A stretch of DNA of 64,000 bases, from positions 62,001-126,000 of the forward strand of contig DAISVY010000001.1 in NCBI GenBank assembly GCA_036826635.1, in the 5' to 3' direction. Under the pieces are notes generated by a model. The model was not told where the DNA came from. It saw only the letters and a program-made list of their open reading frames with translations, and made no database searches. The stretch is from DAISVY01 sp036826635. GTDB lineage: Bacteria; Zixibacteria; MSB-5A5; GN15; FEB-12. The position numbers were made by a program, and so were the translations under genes. Below are positions 44,240 through 52,894 of the stretch, one piece after another (the first letter of the stretch is position 1; every line of letters begins with the position of its first letter).

Positions 44240-45175
44240 ATGATAACGGCTATCGGCAACCCGGTTTACGATTATATTAAGACTCAGAAAATAAACACCG
44301 GCAGTCGTGTGCTCTCCGGCTGCTCCACCAACGCCGCCCTGGCCCTGGCCAAACTGGGTGAGCCGGTACGGCTGATCGGGGCAATCGGCGACGATGTCAA
44401 AGGCAGGTTTATCGGCGATCTGCAGCGCTACCGTATCGATTACCAGATCATTTCATCGGAAGAGACCGGCGGGTTCTCGCTTATTTACTACGATGATTTC
44501 GGTAATCGCACTCTTGATCTTCTCGGTCGGGCCGCCAATATCGAATCGGTTGACCCGAAATGGTATGTTGATTCGAAAGCCGTGTTGATCGGGCCGATTC
44601 TGGGTGAAATTTCGTTTGAGGTCATTCGTAAGATTCGCGCGCGGCATCATGCGCTGCTGTTTTGCGATCCCCAGGGGTTGTTGCGCGGTGCTGACGACGA
44701 CGGCCACATATATCATGAAAAACCGGACGGTATCGAGTCGATTCTGGGATTGTTCGATATCGTTAAACCCAACGAACTCGAAGGCAAAGTGCTTACCGGT
44801 ATCGATTGTCGTGAGGATCCTTACGAGGCGGCCCGGATCATCAAATCATGGGGTCCGAAAATAGTCATTATCACCCTGGCCGAGTTGGGCTCGATTGTAT
44901 ACGACGGTGATCGTTTTTTCGATATTCCCCCTTATCAAATCAGGCTGCTCGATGCTACCGGAGCGGGGGACACGTACATGGCCGGATTCACCTACGAGTA
45001 TCTGCGCACCGACGGAGACCTGCGCGCGGCCGGATGTTTCGCCTCGTGCGTTTCATCGATAATGATAGAGCAGGTTGGTCCGGGTTTTGAACTGAAGGAG
45101 TCGGAAGTCCGGCATCGTCAGGAATCGCTTTTGAATATGCCGGATTTTCGCCCGGCTGTCGCCGTGAACAAATAA
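44240..45175 (+). CDS. PfkB-family carbohydrate/nucleoside kinase
   Basis: 311 residues. PfkB signature 1 is in the N-terminal CSTNAALALAKLGEPVRLIGAIGDD. Signature 2 is LLDATGAGDTYMAGF, with the catalytic Asp and anion hole. The C-terminal CFASCVSSIMIEQVG ends as in ribokinases. It phosphorylates a sugar or nucleoside from ATP in the cytosol. It is 63 bases after the phosphatidyltransferase, with AAGGA before its ATG. The substrate is not identified. Confidence 0.9.
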   Translation: MITAIGNPVYDYIKTQKINTGSRVLSGCSTNAALALAKLGEPVRLIGAIGDDVKGRFIGDLQRYRIDYQIISSEETGGFSLIYYDDFGNRTLDLLGRAANIESVDPKWYVDSKAVLIGPILGEISFEVIRKIRARHHALLFCDPQGLLRGADDDGHIYHEKPDGIESILGLFDIVKPNELEGKVLTGIDCREDPYEAARIIKSWGPKIVIITLAELGSIVYDGDRFFDIPPYQIRLLDATGAGDTYMAGFTYEYLRTDGDLRAAGCFASCVSSIMIEQVGPGFELKESEVRHRQESLLNMPDFRPAVAVNK

Positions 45176-45217
45176 ATCGTATTAAAACTCCAACCCCGCA
45201 AGAAGGAGGTGCGGCCT

Positions 45218-45772
45218 ATGACCGATTCCCTGTTGCTCAAGCGTCGGAGTAAACGGGCCTACGCCGACCGACCGATTCCACCGGAGGTACTTAATCGCGT
45301 AATCGAGAAAACCCGCTGGTCGCCCTCGTGTCTTAACAACCAGCCCTGGCGGTTTGTTTTCGTTTCCGAGCGCTCACGCCATGCCGCTTTGGTCGCGGCT
45401 CTGGCGTCCGGCAATCACTGGGCGGCCCGGGCGCCGGTGCTGGTGGTCGGGTGTGCCCGCGAGGAAGACGATTACACGCGCAATGACGACCCCGTGGCCT
45501 ATTATCAGTTCGATTGCGGTCTGGCCGTTATGGGGTTGCTGCTGGCTGCCGTGGAAGAACATCTGATGGGTCACCCGATGGCGGGATACGATGCCGCCGC
45601 CATTCACGAAGTGCTGGACATTCCGCCCGAGTGGCACGTTATGTGTGTGATCTCGCTGGGTTACGAGGGATCGGTGGACGATCTGGACAAGCGGGCGCGG
45701 GCTTCCGACGAGGCCCCCCGGCAACGGAAGGCGGTCAACGAGATCGTGTCTTTCGACAGATTCGAGTTTTGA
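45218..45772 (+). CDS. Nitroreductase-family flavoprotein
   Basis: 184 residues from the ATG at 45218; AAGGAGGT lies seven bases upstream. Family marks: LLKRRSKRAYADRPIPPEVLNRVIEKTRWSPSCLNNQPWRFV at the start (FMN phosphate and ring contacts), GLAVMGLLLAAVEEHLMGHPMAGYD in the middle, and the C-terminal strand CVISLGYEG. It would use FMN and NAD(P)H as a homodimer. The physiological substrate is unknown. It follows the PfkB gene on the same strand. Confidence 0.92.
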   Translation: MTDSLLLKRRSKRAYADRPIPPEVLNRVIEKTRWSPSCLNNQPWRFVFVSERSRHAALVAALASGNHWAARAPVLVVGCAREEDDYTRNDDPVAYYQFDCGLAVMGLLLAAVEEHLMGHPMAGYDAAAIHEVLDIPPEWHVMCVISLGYEGSVDDLDKRARASDEAPRQRKAVNEIVSFDRFEF

Positions 45773-45872
45773 TTTTTCGGCTGTGTGATATATAATATAG
45801 AGTAACGGCACAATCCGGATTGAATTACCGGTGTGCTGCCGGGTAGCGACAACTCTGTTCTCGGGGGAGATT

Positions 45873-47492
45873 ATGTTACTTCACAAGATTGTACCTGCTT
45901 GTCTGCTGATCGCGATACTGAGCGTACCGGCCGGTGGTGCGCGCGCCGACGAAGCCACGTTTCGCATACAGAGCTTCATTCCGGAGTATTTTACCGATCT
46001 GGAGTGGACCATCACCGGGAAAGCACACTTTCATGGGAGAAACTCTGACCAGAGCGGTGACCTGATACGGGCGGGAGGGGAACTTTCCGACTACGATGAG
46101 GACAATCAGTCACTTAGTGTGTCATCCCGGCTCAAATACGAATGGGTGACGCTGCCTCGCTTCTTCACTTCTTCTTTGGCTGTCTCTACAGGATATGGTG
46201 CAAAAACCAGTACATCAGGCCAAACTGAAAATATCGACGAGTATAGATATAGAGACTACACTAATAAGTATGACTTGAAAGATTATAATTTCGGAATTGG
46301 CCAGTCTCTTGAATGTGGGCAGTACTTGTACGGGGATTTCTTTGTCTCTGCCGAGGCTGCCTATTCTTATCGCTATGAGGGTTACCCGAAATACGAGACC
46401 TCCGCATACAATTTTTATCGGTATGTACATCCGGGATATATACGGGAGGACAACTCGAACATTTTCCAGAAGTTCGATGATGATAGCAAGACTCACCAAC
46501 TCAGTGGTCAGTTTAACCTTGGTTGGGGACGGATGTATGAGGGGCGTTTCGCCGCGTTCGCAATTGACATGGTCGACGAGTTGAGAAAGTCCGGTCTCAT
46601 AAAGCACGAGCCGACCTACGACCAGATGCTGACTCTTACCGAGATGATCTATCAATATCGCCGGAAGCATATTATTGATTCCCGGCTGCGTCGCATAGAA
46701 GCTCTGGAGGCTGTTCTTTCCTATTTGATCGAGGAAGGTGTCATCGAAGATCCGGGGCCATACGGATGTCTTCTTGTCCAGGATGTCTGGGATTATTTCC
46801 CCGAGGGAGATGTCAGCCGCTCCTTCGGTTTTACGGCCGAAATGGGTGTCGGGTTGGGTTATTCACGTTTAAGCGAACAGCACGGAAGAACAGACACGCA
46901 ACATGAGTTTATAATCCGGTATTATCCCGATTCTCTTGACGTGATAGATACGTTGTCTATGTCTGATGAGACAATCTACAGCTTCACGTATATCAGGCAG
47001 ACGGAGCAGAGACCTTTCCTGGAGGCCCGGTTGCAATATGCTCTTCCGATCAACAAGCGCTGGCAGTTCGATGCTGTTTGTGAAGGCCTGTACCGGTTTG
47101 ACGACTATAGAAATGTCGTCAGAGGTGAGATTACGGAAAATGCCGACTACGATGATTACTATCAGGTTTACGGTTTGGCCGAGGCCCGGTATTTCTACGA
47201 CTCACGCACTACGCTGGATGTTCGGGCCAAGTACGGGGTTCAAAGCTGGCGCGCTGAGTATACCAGGGATAACCGTCTTGAGCCCTCGGAATTTTCCAGA
47301 AGAATCGATGATGTCGACAAGTGGACGTTTTCATTTGTTTCCAGTCTCCAGTACCGAATTTCGATACCGACAACTCTCACAGTTTCTTTTGGATATGGCG
47401 CAAACAGCATTGAGCAAGGCGGCGATTTGTCGGATGACGTCGACAATAACAGCTACGATATCTCCGCGGGTCTCAGCCATTACTTGTTCTAA
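45873..47492 (+). CDS. Secreted, probably outer-membrane beta-barrel protein
   Basis: 539 residues from the ATG at 45873 (GGGGGAGA upstream) with a signal peptide (HKIVPACLLIAILSVPAGGARA). The mature protein is rich in Tyr, Asp, Ser and Arg with alternating strands of 8-12 residues. A charged helical insertion (residues 230-300) looks like a plug or periplasmic element. It ends YDISAGLSHYLF, a C-terminal aromatic as in barrels assembled by BamA. It converges with the TetR gene, overlapping by four bases. The family is unknown. Confidence 0.78.
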   Translation: MLLHKIVPACLLIAILSVPAGGARADEATFRIQSFIPEYFTDLEWTITGKAHFHGRNSDQSGDLIRAGGELSDYDEDNQSLSVSSRLKYEWVTLPRFFTSSLAVSTGYGAKTSTSGQTENIDEYRYRDYTNKYDLKDYNFGIGQSLECGQYLYGDFFVSAEAAYSYRYEGYPKYETSAYNFYRYVHPGYIREDNSNIFQKFDDDSKTHQLSGQFNLGWGRMYEGRFAAFAIDMVDELRKSGLIKHEPTYDQMLTLTEMIYQYRRKHIIDSRLRRIEALEAVLSYLIEEGVIEDPGPYGCLLVQDVWDYFPEGDVSRSFGFTAEMGVGLGYSRLSEQHGRTDTQHEFIIRYYPDSLDVIDTLSMSDETIYSFTYIRQTEQRPFLEARLQYALPINKRWQFDAVCEGLYRFDDYRNVVRGEITENADYDDYYQVYGLAEARYFYDSRTTLDVRAKYGVQSWRAEYTRDNRLEPSEFSRRIDDVDKWTFSFVSSLQYRISIPTTLTVSFGYGANSIEQGGDLSDDVDNNSYDISAGLSHYLF

Positions 47493-48136
47493 GCTTTGAT
47501 GCCGTCGAACAGGAACGACGCCAGGTACTCTTCTGTCCGGCGGCGCGGCGCGTAACGACCCGAGAACTGCCGTCGGACCAGAGCTTCCATAACCATCGAT
47601 ACCAGGTACTCGGTCAGGTCGGTTTCAAAATCGCCCCGTATTTCTCCGGTGCGAACCCCGCGCTCCACGATATCGCGCACGTACTCGCGGAAGTGTCGTT
47701 CCAGGTCGATGCCTTCCAGAACAACCCCGGCGTGATCCAGGGCGTGGGTAACGAAAACATAGAAAGTCTGCTCCGAGGCATGCAGCCGGGCGTTGCCCAC
47801 CAGCGACCGATACAGGTATATCAGGCGGTCCCGCGCCAGGGCAACTTTCTCCAGCCGACGAAGGTCTCCGACCCATTTGGCCAGACGGTCGTCCAGAATC
47901 AGGACCGTGAACTCCAGCAGGTGACTCTTGGACTGAAAATACTGGAAGAACGAACCCTTGGAAATTCCGGCCTCTCGCGCCATGCGGTCCACGGACATTC
48001 CGTCGTATCCGTAGCGCCCGAACAGGCCGATAGCGGTTTGATATATCTGGTCTTTCTTCTCCGGCGGCAGGCGCCGAAACGTATCCGAAACCACCTTCCG
48101 GCCGACCAGTTCCGTGACCGTATTCTCATCGAGCAT
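47489..48136 (-). CDS. TetR-family transcriptional regulator
   Basis: 215 residues. The helix-turn-helix is at about residues 28-68: IYQTAIGLFGRYGYDGMSVDRMAREAGISKGSFFQYFQSK. The remaining all-helical part binds an effector that cannot be predicted; no neighbouring enzyme points to it. GGAGA stands seven bases before the ATG. A palindrome 33 bases upstream of the start codon suggests self-regulation. It is divergent from the inositol-phosphate synthase gene, which could be another target. Confidence 0.9.
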   Translation of the reverse strand: MLDENTVTELVGRKVVSDTFRRLPPEKKDQIYQTAIGLFGRYGYDGMSVDRMAREAGISKGSFFQYFQSKSHLLEFTVLILDDRLAKWVGDLRRLEKVALARDRLIYLYRSLVGNARLHASEQTFYVFVTHALDHAGVVLEGIDLERHFREYVRDIVERGVRTGEIRGDFETDLTEYLVSMVMEALVRRQFSGRYAPRRRTEEYLASFLFDGIKA

Positions 48137-48168
48137 ATTAAGTTCTCCGTTCTCTGCCGCTTGTCTGA

Positions 48169-48186
48169 TATGACCAAACAGTCATA
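48169..48186. promoter_or_regulatory. Probable TetR operator palindrome
   Basis: TATGAC-CAAACA-GTCATA, a perfect inverted repeat of six-base arms around six bases. It lies between the TetR start and the divergent inositol-phosphate synthase, beside an AT-rich, -10-like stretch (TTATATACTAATGTTATAT). The TGAC/GTCA half-sites and spacing suit a TetR dimer. Confidence 0.55.
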
Positions 48187-48332
48187 ATTTATATACTAAT
48201 GTTATATATTTTGATTCTCTTTGCAAATACTTTCTTGACCCGTACGAGGGCGGACGGATATATTGGCGCAACTAATTCGTGATGAGAATAACTGATTGAA
48301 TAAACCGTATACGACAAGGAAGGACAAAGAAC

Positions 48333-49538
48333 ATGGGAAAAGTACGAGTTGCCATCATCGGTGTCGGTAATTGTGCGTCGTCACTGGTGCAGGGCGTCGA
48401 GTTTTACAAGAAGGCGAAAGATGACGAACACATTCCGGGATTGATGCACGTTAATCTCGGCGGTTATCATATTCGCGACATCGAGTTCTCGGCGGCTATC
48501 GATATCGACAAGAATAAAGTCGGCAAAGATCTGGCTGATGCGATTTATACGTACCCCAATAACACGTACAAGTTCTGCAAGGTGCCCAAGACCGGTATCA
48601 AGGTACAGCGCGGCATGACCCACGACGGTTTGGGATATTATCTCTCGCAGGTGATCGAGAAAGCCCCCGGTGACACGGTGGATATCGTCAAGCTGCTCAA
48701 AGACACCAAGACCGACGTTGTTATCAACTATCTGCCGGTTGGTTCGGAAGAAGCCACCAAGTGGTACGTGGAGCAGGTTCTGGATGCCGGCTGTGGTTTG
48801 GTAAACTGCATTCCGGTGTTTATCGCCCGCGAGCCGTATTGGCAGAAACGTTTCAAAGAGCGCGGCCTGCCGGTGATCGGCGACGATATCAAATCGCAGG
48901 TCGGGGCCACGATTGCCCACCGGGTTCTCACGCGTCTTTTCCTGGAGCGCGGTGTGCGGCTGGAGAGAACCAGCCAGTTGAACGTCGGCGGCAATACGGA
49001 TTTCCTCAATATGCTTGAGCGCTCCCGCCTGGAGTCCAAGAAAATATCCAAGACCAACGCCGTGACCAGCCAGCTCGATTATGAAATGGCGCCCGCCAAT
49101 ATCCATATCGGACCGTCGGATTACGTGCAGTGGCTGGATGATCGCAAATGGGCCTACATCCGCATGGAAGGTACTACTTTCGGCAACGTGCCGCTCAATA
49201 TCGAAATGAAGATGGAGGTCTGGGACAGCCCCAACTCCGCCGGTGTGGTTATTGATTCTTTGCGCTGTTGCAAGCTGGCCCTGGACAACAAACTCTCGGG
49301 AGCCATTATCGAGCCGTCTTCTTATTTCAAGAAGTCGCCGCCGGTTCAGTATACCGACAGCGAGGCCCGGCGTCTTACCGAGGAGTTCATCGCCAAGTAC
49401 GGTTGGAAACAGGTTGAGGAAAAGCCCAAACGTACACGCGCCGCAGCCAAGAAGCCGGAAGTCAAGAAACCGGCCGTCAAAAAGGTCGAGCGAAAAACCA
49501 CGGCCAAGAGTAAGCGAGTGGTGAAAACGAAAAAATAG
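48333..49538 (+). CDS. ino1: Inositol-3-phosphate synthase with lysine-rich tail
   Basis: 401 residues. It converts glucose-6-phosphate to inositol-3-phosphate using NAD. The NAD site is VAIIGVGNCASSLVQG. The C-terminal catalytic half shows GDDIKSQVGATIAHRVLTRLFLERG, SQLNVGGNTDFLNM, and the MIPS-type KTNAVTSQL. The enzyme core ends near residue 360. A 40-residue tail follows (362-401) with repeated Lys, Ala and Pro, akin to histone H1-like nucleoid proteins, and unlike the core. Ino1 supplies inositol lipids or compatible solutes. A terminator lies 33 bases after the stop. Confidence 0.92.
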   Translation: MGKVRVAIIGVGNCASSLVQGVEFYKKAKDDEHIPGLMHVNLGGYHIRDIEFSAAIDIDKNKVGKDLADAIYTYPNNTYKFCKVPKTGIKVQRGMTHDGLGYYLSQVIEKAPGDTVDIVKLLKDTKTDVVINYLPVGSEEATKWYVEQVLDAGCGLVNCIPVFIAREPYWQKRFKERGLPVIGDDIKSQVGATIAHRVLTRLFLERGVRLERTSQLNVGGNTDFLNMLERSRLESKKISKTNAVTSQLDYEMAPANIHIGPSDYVQWLDDRKWAYIRMEGTTFGNVPLNIEMKMEVWDSPNSAGVVIDSLRCCKLALDNKLSGAIIEPSSYFKKSPPVQYTDSEARRLTEEFIAKYGWKQVEEKPKRTRAAAKKPEVKKPAVKKVERKTTAKSKRVVKTKK

Positions 49539-49570
49539 AGTTTTCCCGATCAAATAATTTGGCTACTTTG

Positions 49571-49606
49571 AACCGGCGGTGGAAACATCGCCGGTTTCTC
49601 TTTTTT
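49571..49606 (+). terminator. Rho-independent terminator after ino1
   Basis: Stem AACCGGCG / CGCCGGTT with a ten-base loop and TCTCTTTTTT after it. It ends 18 bases before the tmk start used here. Confidence 0.88.
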
Positions 49607-49624
49607 CATGACGCGAGGGTTATT

Positions 49625-50263
49625 ATGGCCGCCGGGAAACAAGCCGGGACATCGTTGTTGGTGACGTTTGAAGGTATCGATGGTTGTGGAAAATCGACCC
49701 AGCTTGACCTGTCGGAGCGTTACCTGCGCGGTTGGGGCTATCGGGTGGCCCGACTGCGTGAGCCCGGTTCCACGCCGGTGGCCGAGAGAATTCGACGGAT
49801 TCTTCTGAACAGAAATTCCTCCATGACCGATATAACCGAACTTTTGCTGTACGAAGCGGCCCGCAACGATGTTACCAGTCGCCAGATTGAGCCCCTGCTT
49901 TCGTCCGGTTGTATCGTTTTGTGTGATCGCTTTTACGACAGCACCACCGCTTATCAGGGATACGGTCGGAAGCTGGATATAAATATGGTCAGGCGTCTGC
50001 ATCGTGTTGCGGTGGGGGATATCAAACCGGATCTGACCCTGTTGTTTGACATTAGTGTCGCCGTTGCCCGTCGCCGGCTGGGGAAACAACGTGATCGTCT
50101 GGAAGCTCAGTCGCGGGCTTTTTTCAATCGTGTCCGCCGAGGTTTTCTGGATATCGCCGCGCACGAATCCCGGCGGGTGAAGGTTATCAATGGCGGTCGG
50201 CCGGTTGAACATGTCTTCGACGAAGTGAAACAGCACCTCGACAGGAAACTCCGCTACCGATGA
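49625..50263 (+). CDS. tmk: Thymidylate kinase
   Basis: 212 residues from the ATG at 49625 (GAGGG five bases upstream). The longer frame back to 49559 overlaps a terminator hairpin and is unlikely. It phosphorylates dTMP to dTDP. Seen: FEGIDGCGKSTQ (P-loop), LREPGSTPVAERIRRIL (dTMP-binding), LCDRFYDSTTAYQGYGR (DRF motif) and a lid region with RRRLGKQRD. The gene overlaps the next one by four bases. It starts a dense plus-strand series. Confidence 0.95.
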   Translation: MAAGKQAGTSLLVTFEGIDGCGKSTQLDLSERYLRGWGYRVARLREPGSTPVAERIRRILLNRNSSMTDITELLLYEAARNDVTSRQIEPLLSSGCIVLCDRFYDSTTAYQGYGRKLDINMVRRLHRVAVGDIKPDLTLLFDISVAVARRRLGKQRDRLEAQSRAFFNRVRRGFLDIAAHESRRVKVINGGRPVEHVFDEVKQHLDRKLRYR

Positions 50264-51834
50264 GCCGTTCTTCGCTTTCAGAGCGTCGTCAGCTTTTGTA
50301 CTCCGCGTTATTCATGGTCATTATAGTGTTATTGACTGGCAGTATGGGCATATACGTACTGGCCGACCGTGACATGCAGTGCGCCGTTCGTTTCGCCCGG
50401 GTGATAATGGAGATTGACCGTCTTTACCAGCGGGAGGTCGACTGGAGTCGTCTGTTTGATATTGCCATGGAGAGCATGTTCGCCAAGCTCGACCGTTATT
50501 CCGGCTATTACAAACCCGGCCAGTTCAGCCGTATTAATGAGGAATTGTCGGGTAAATATACCGGAATAGGCGTCAGTGTTATAAGGCACGAGGACGGTTT
50601 GCTGATCATGTCGGTGCGCGAAAACGGACCGGCGGCCGAGGTCGGCCTGCTCTCCGGTGATATCATCATTACGGCCGACAACACCTCGCTGGGTGCTCTG
50701 GATGTCGAGACGGCTGTCGGGCTCCTCCGTGGTCCCGAGGGTTCGGAAATCGCTCTCGAGGTCTGGCGACCGGCCAGCGGAGACACCCTGCATTCAACCG
50801 TGACCCGCCGTATTATCGATCTGGAACACATCCCCTATGCCGGGTTTACTCCCGACAGTATCGTATATATTCGGTTGCTGGATTTCGACGCCGGGGCTTC
50901 GTTCGATCTTGAGATGGCCCTGGATTCGCTTTTGCATAAGCAAGATGTTTATCCCCGGGGAATTATTCTGGATCTGCGAGGCAATCCCGGGGGGCTTTTT
51001 CACGAGGCCTATCAGAGCGCTAATCTGTTTCTTGACGAGGGTCGGTTTATCGTGGGAACGAAGGGGCGTTCTCGCTGGAGCGAGGAAAAACACTATTCTT
51101 CCGGCGAAGACATCACCGGCGGTTTGCCGCTGGCCGTGATCGTGGATGGGGGCTCGGCTTCTTCGGCTGAAATCATGGCCGGGGCGCTCAAGCAGCTTGG
51201 TCGGGCTGTCCTGGTGGGTGATACCACTTTCGGCAAAGGTCTTGTTCAGGGGTTCACTCGCTTTTTCGATGGCAGCGCCCTGCGCCTGACTGTCTCGCGT
51301 TATTATCTCGAAGGTAATGTTTTTCTAAACGAGTTCGATTCCACTCTCAACGATGTAGGTCATGGCCTTGCGCCCGACTACGTGGTAAGCTTCGTAGAGC
51401 ACGAGTACTTTCCCCAGCAACTGGAACACTCGCTGTTGATGCACCGGTTCGCCAACCAGAATCAGGAAGCCATAATCGAAGCCTCCGATCATTTTTCCCT
51501 CGACGATGTCTGGGTACGACGTTTTGCCGATTTTGCGCGAGCCGAGGGCTTTGAGTATCAGTCGCCGGTGACGCGCTCGGCCGAGTTTGTTGCCGAGGTT
51601 GCCCGAATCGAGCCTTCCGGTCCACGTTTCCGGGCGGCTGTCGGGCGACTGCTGCGGAAGAGCCGGCGAGAGGATAGCCATCAGTTCGAGCATTACGCCG
51701 GATATATCAAGATGCGGCTCAAGGAGCTTGCCCTGGAGCGCAAATGCGGCACCTATGCGGCGTACAACCGGGCTATCGTGCCCCAGCGACCGGACATTTT
51801 GTTTACCGCCCGATTGCTGAGGGACGGGACCTGA
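50260..51834 (+). CDS. S41-family C-terminal processing protease
   Basis: 524 residues. One N-terminal helix (LYSALFMVIIVLLTGSMGIYVL) anchors it facing the periplasm. The PDZ domain (about 100-185) has YTGIGVSVI and PAAEVGLLSGDIII. The S41 core contains LDLRGNPGGLFHEA, then DGGSASSAEIMAGALK with the nucleophile most likely S301, and TFGKGLVQ with the general-base K326. The 130-residue C-terminal region is helical. Such proteases trim periplasmic protein tails. It overlaps tmk and TauE genes, so translation is coupled. Confidence 0.9.
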   Translation: MSRSSLSERRQLLYSALFMVIIVLLTGSMGIYVLADRDMQCAVRFARVIMEIDRLYQREVDWSRLFDIAMESMFAKLDRYSGYYKPGQFSRINEELSGKYTGIGVSVIRHEDGLLIMSVRENGPAAEVGLLSGDIIITADNTSLGALDVETAVGLLRGPEGSEIALEVWRPASGDTLHSTVTRRIIDLEHIPYAGFTPDSIVYIRLLDFDAGASFDLEMALDSLLHKQDVYPRGIILDLRGNPGGLFHEAYQSANLFLDEGRFIVGTKGRSRWSEEKHYSSGEDITGGLPLAVIVDGGSASSAEIMAGALKQLGRAVLVGDTTFGKGLVQGFTRFFDGSALRLTVSRYYLEGNVFLNEFDSTLNDVGHGLAPDYVVSFVEHEYFPQQLEHSLLMHRFANQNQEAIIEASDHFSLDDVWVRRFADFARAEGFEYQSPVTRSAEFVAEVARIEPSGPRFRAAVGRLLRKSRREDSHQFEHYAGYIKMRLKELALERKCGTYAAYNRAIVPQRPDILFTARLLRDGT

Positions 51835-52604
51835 TGTTTGACTGTCTGTTGTACTTCGGTTGCGGTCTGTGTGCCGGAATCCTCGGCGGTTATCTCGGTT
51901 TGGGCGGGGGAATCGTTATGGTGCCCTATCTTACTCTTCTGGCCGGTATGGATATTAAGGCCGCCGTACCTGTTTCCATCGCCGCCATTGCGGCCAATTC
52001 GCTTTCCTCGTCGATTGAATATCTCAGGAAGGGGATGGTCGATTTTGAATTGGTCATTCTGTTGTCGTTGTTCATGACTCTGGGCAATATCGTCGGCAGT
52101 TCGCTTGTCTCGGTGGTTCCCACCGGCTTGATCAGGATCGTATTTACGGTTGTGCTGCTCTACACCGCGATTGTATTTCTCAAGGGGCGAAAAACTGCTG
52201 AGCCGTCGGCCGGGAGTGATGATCGCCGACGAAATATGGTTTTGATAATGCCGTTGGTCCTCGCTGCCGGGGCGCTGGCCGGTCTGATCGGGATCGGCGG
52301 CGGTGTGGTGCTGGTGCCTTTGCTTTACCTTGTAATCGGTTTGCCGTTGACCACGGCTCGGGGGACGTCATCGTTTCTTGTCGGTTTCTCGGCGGCGGCT
52401 TCGACGGTGGTTTTTTATTTGTTGCAGGAGATCGATTTCGCGGTTGTCGGACCGGTTGTGCCGGGCATACTGCTGGGGGGCAAACTGGGGGGCAGGCTCG
52501 GTACTTTGGCCAAGCCCTTCACTGTCCGCATTGTCTTTTTCTTTGTTATGATATACCTGGCCGTGCGGCTGGCCTGGGGACCGTTGAGTGAGGTGCTGCC
52601 GTGA
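51834..52604 (+). CDS. TauE/SafE-family membrane exporter
   Basis: 256 residues starting at the ATG that shares a base with the S41 stop (TGATG). Two repeat halves of four helices each are visible, with the Gly-rich LGGYLGLGGGIVMVPYL and the matching LAGLIGIGGGVVLVPLLYL. The family exports sulfite, sulfoacetate or other organic acids; the substrate cannot be told. The following DUF1634-like gene overlaps by four bases, a common pairing with TauE proteins. Confidence 0.9.
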   Translation: MFDCLLYFGCGLCAGILGGYLGLGGGIVMVPYLTLLAGMDIKAAVPVSIAAIAANSLSSSIEYLRKGMVDFELVILLSLFMTLGNIVGSSLVSVVPTGLIRIVFTVVLLYTAIVFLKGRKTAEPSAGSDDRRRNMVLIMPLVLAAGALAGLIGIGGGVVLVPLLYLVIGLPLTTARGTSSFLVGFSAAASTVVFYLLQEIDFAVVGPVVPGILLGGKLGGRLGTLAKPFTVRIVFFFVMIYLAVRLAWGPLSEVLP

Positions 52605-52894
52605 GTATCGGGACAAAAATCGAAGCAACGGGTCTTAATCGCCTGCAAAAAGTGCTCTGGTATTTGTTGCTGGTCTGGTTTGCTTTCGTGTTTGTTGCCT
52701 GTCTCGTATTGCCTTCGATAGCCGCAGATCTGGCCCGCTGGGGGGTAATCATGATTGTTCTCATTACCGCCCTGCGTATAGTGGCACTGGGGGAAATCTT
52801 CCGCCGAAAGAAACTCTATCGTTTCTGGCTGTTGGCTTGTACTTTGGTGCTGGTGCTGATATCAACCGTTTTGCTGAAGTATTTTACGCAATGA
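52601..52894 (+). CDS. Small membrane protein, DUF1634-like
   Basis: 97 residues from a GTG overlapping the TauE stop. Three hydrophobic segments (VLWYLLLVWFAFVFVACLVL, WGVIMIVLITALRIVALGEIF, FWLLACTLVLVLISTVLL) and position after a TauE gene agree with DUF1634, which often accompanies TauE/SafE exporters as a possible partner. The resemblance is by layout and the short 'WGVIMIVLITALRIV' helix; I cannot prove it. The stop overlaps the next start. Confidence 0.7.
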   Translation: MSIGTKIEATGLNRLQKVLWYLLLVWFAFVFVACLVLPSIAADLARWGVIMIVLITALRIVALGEIFRRKKLYRFWLLACTLVLVLISTVLLKYFTQ

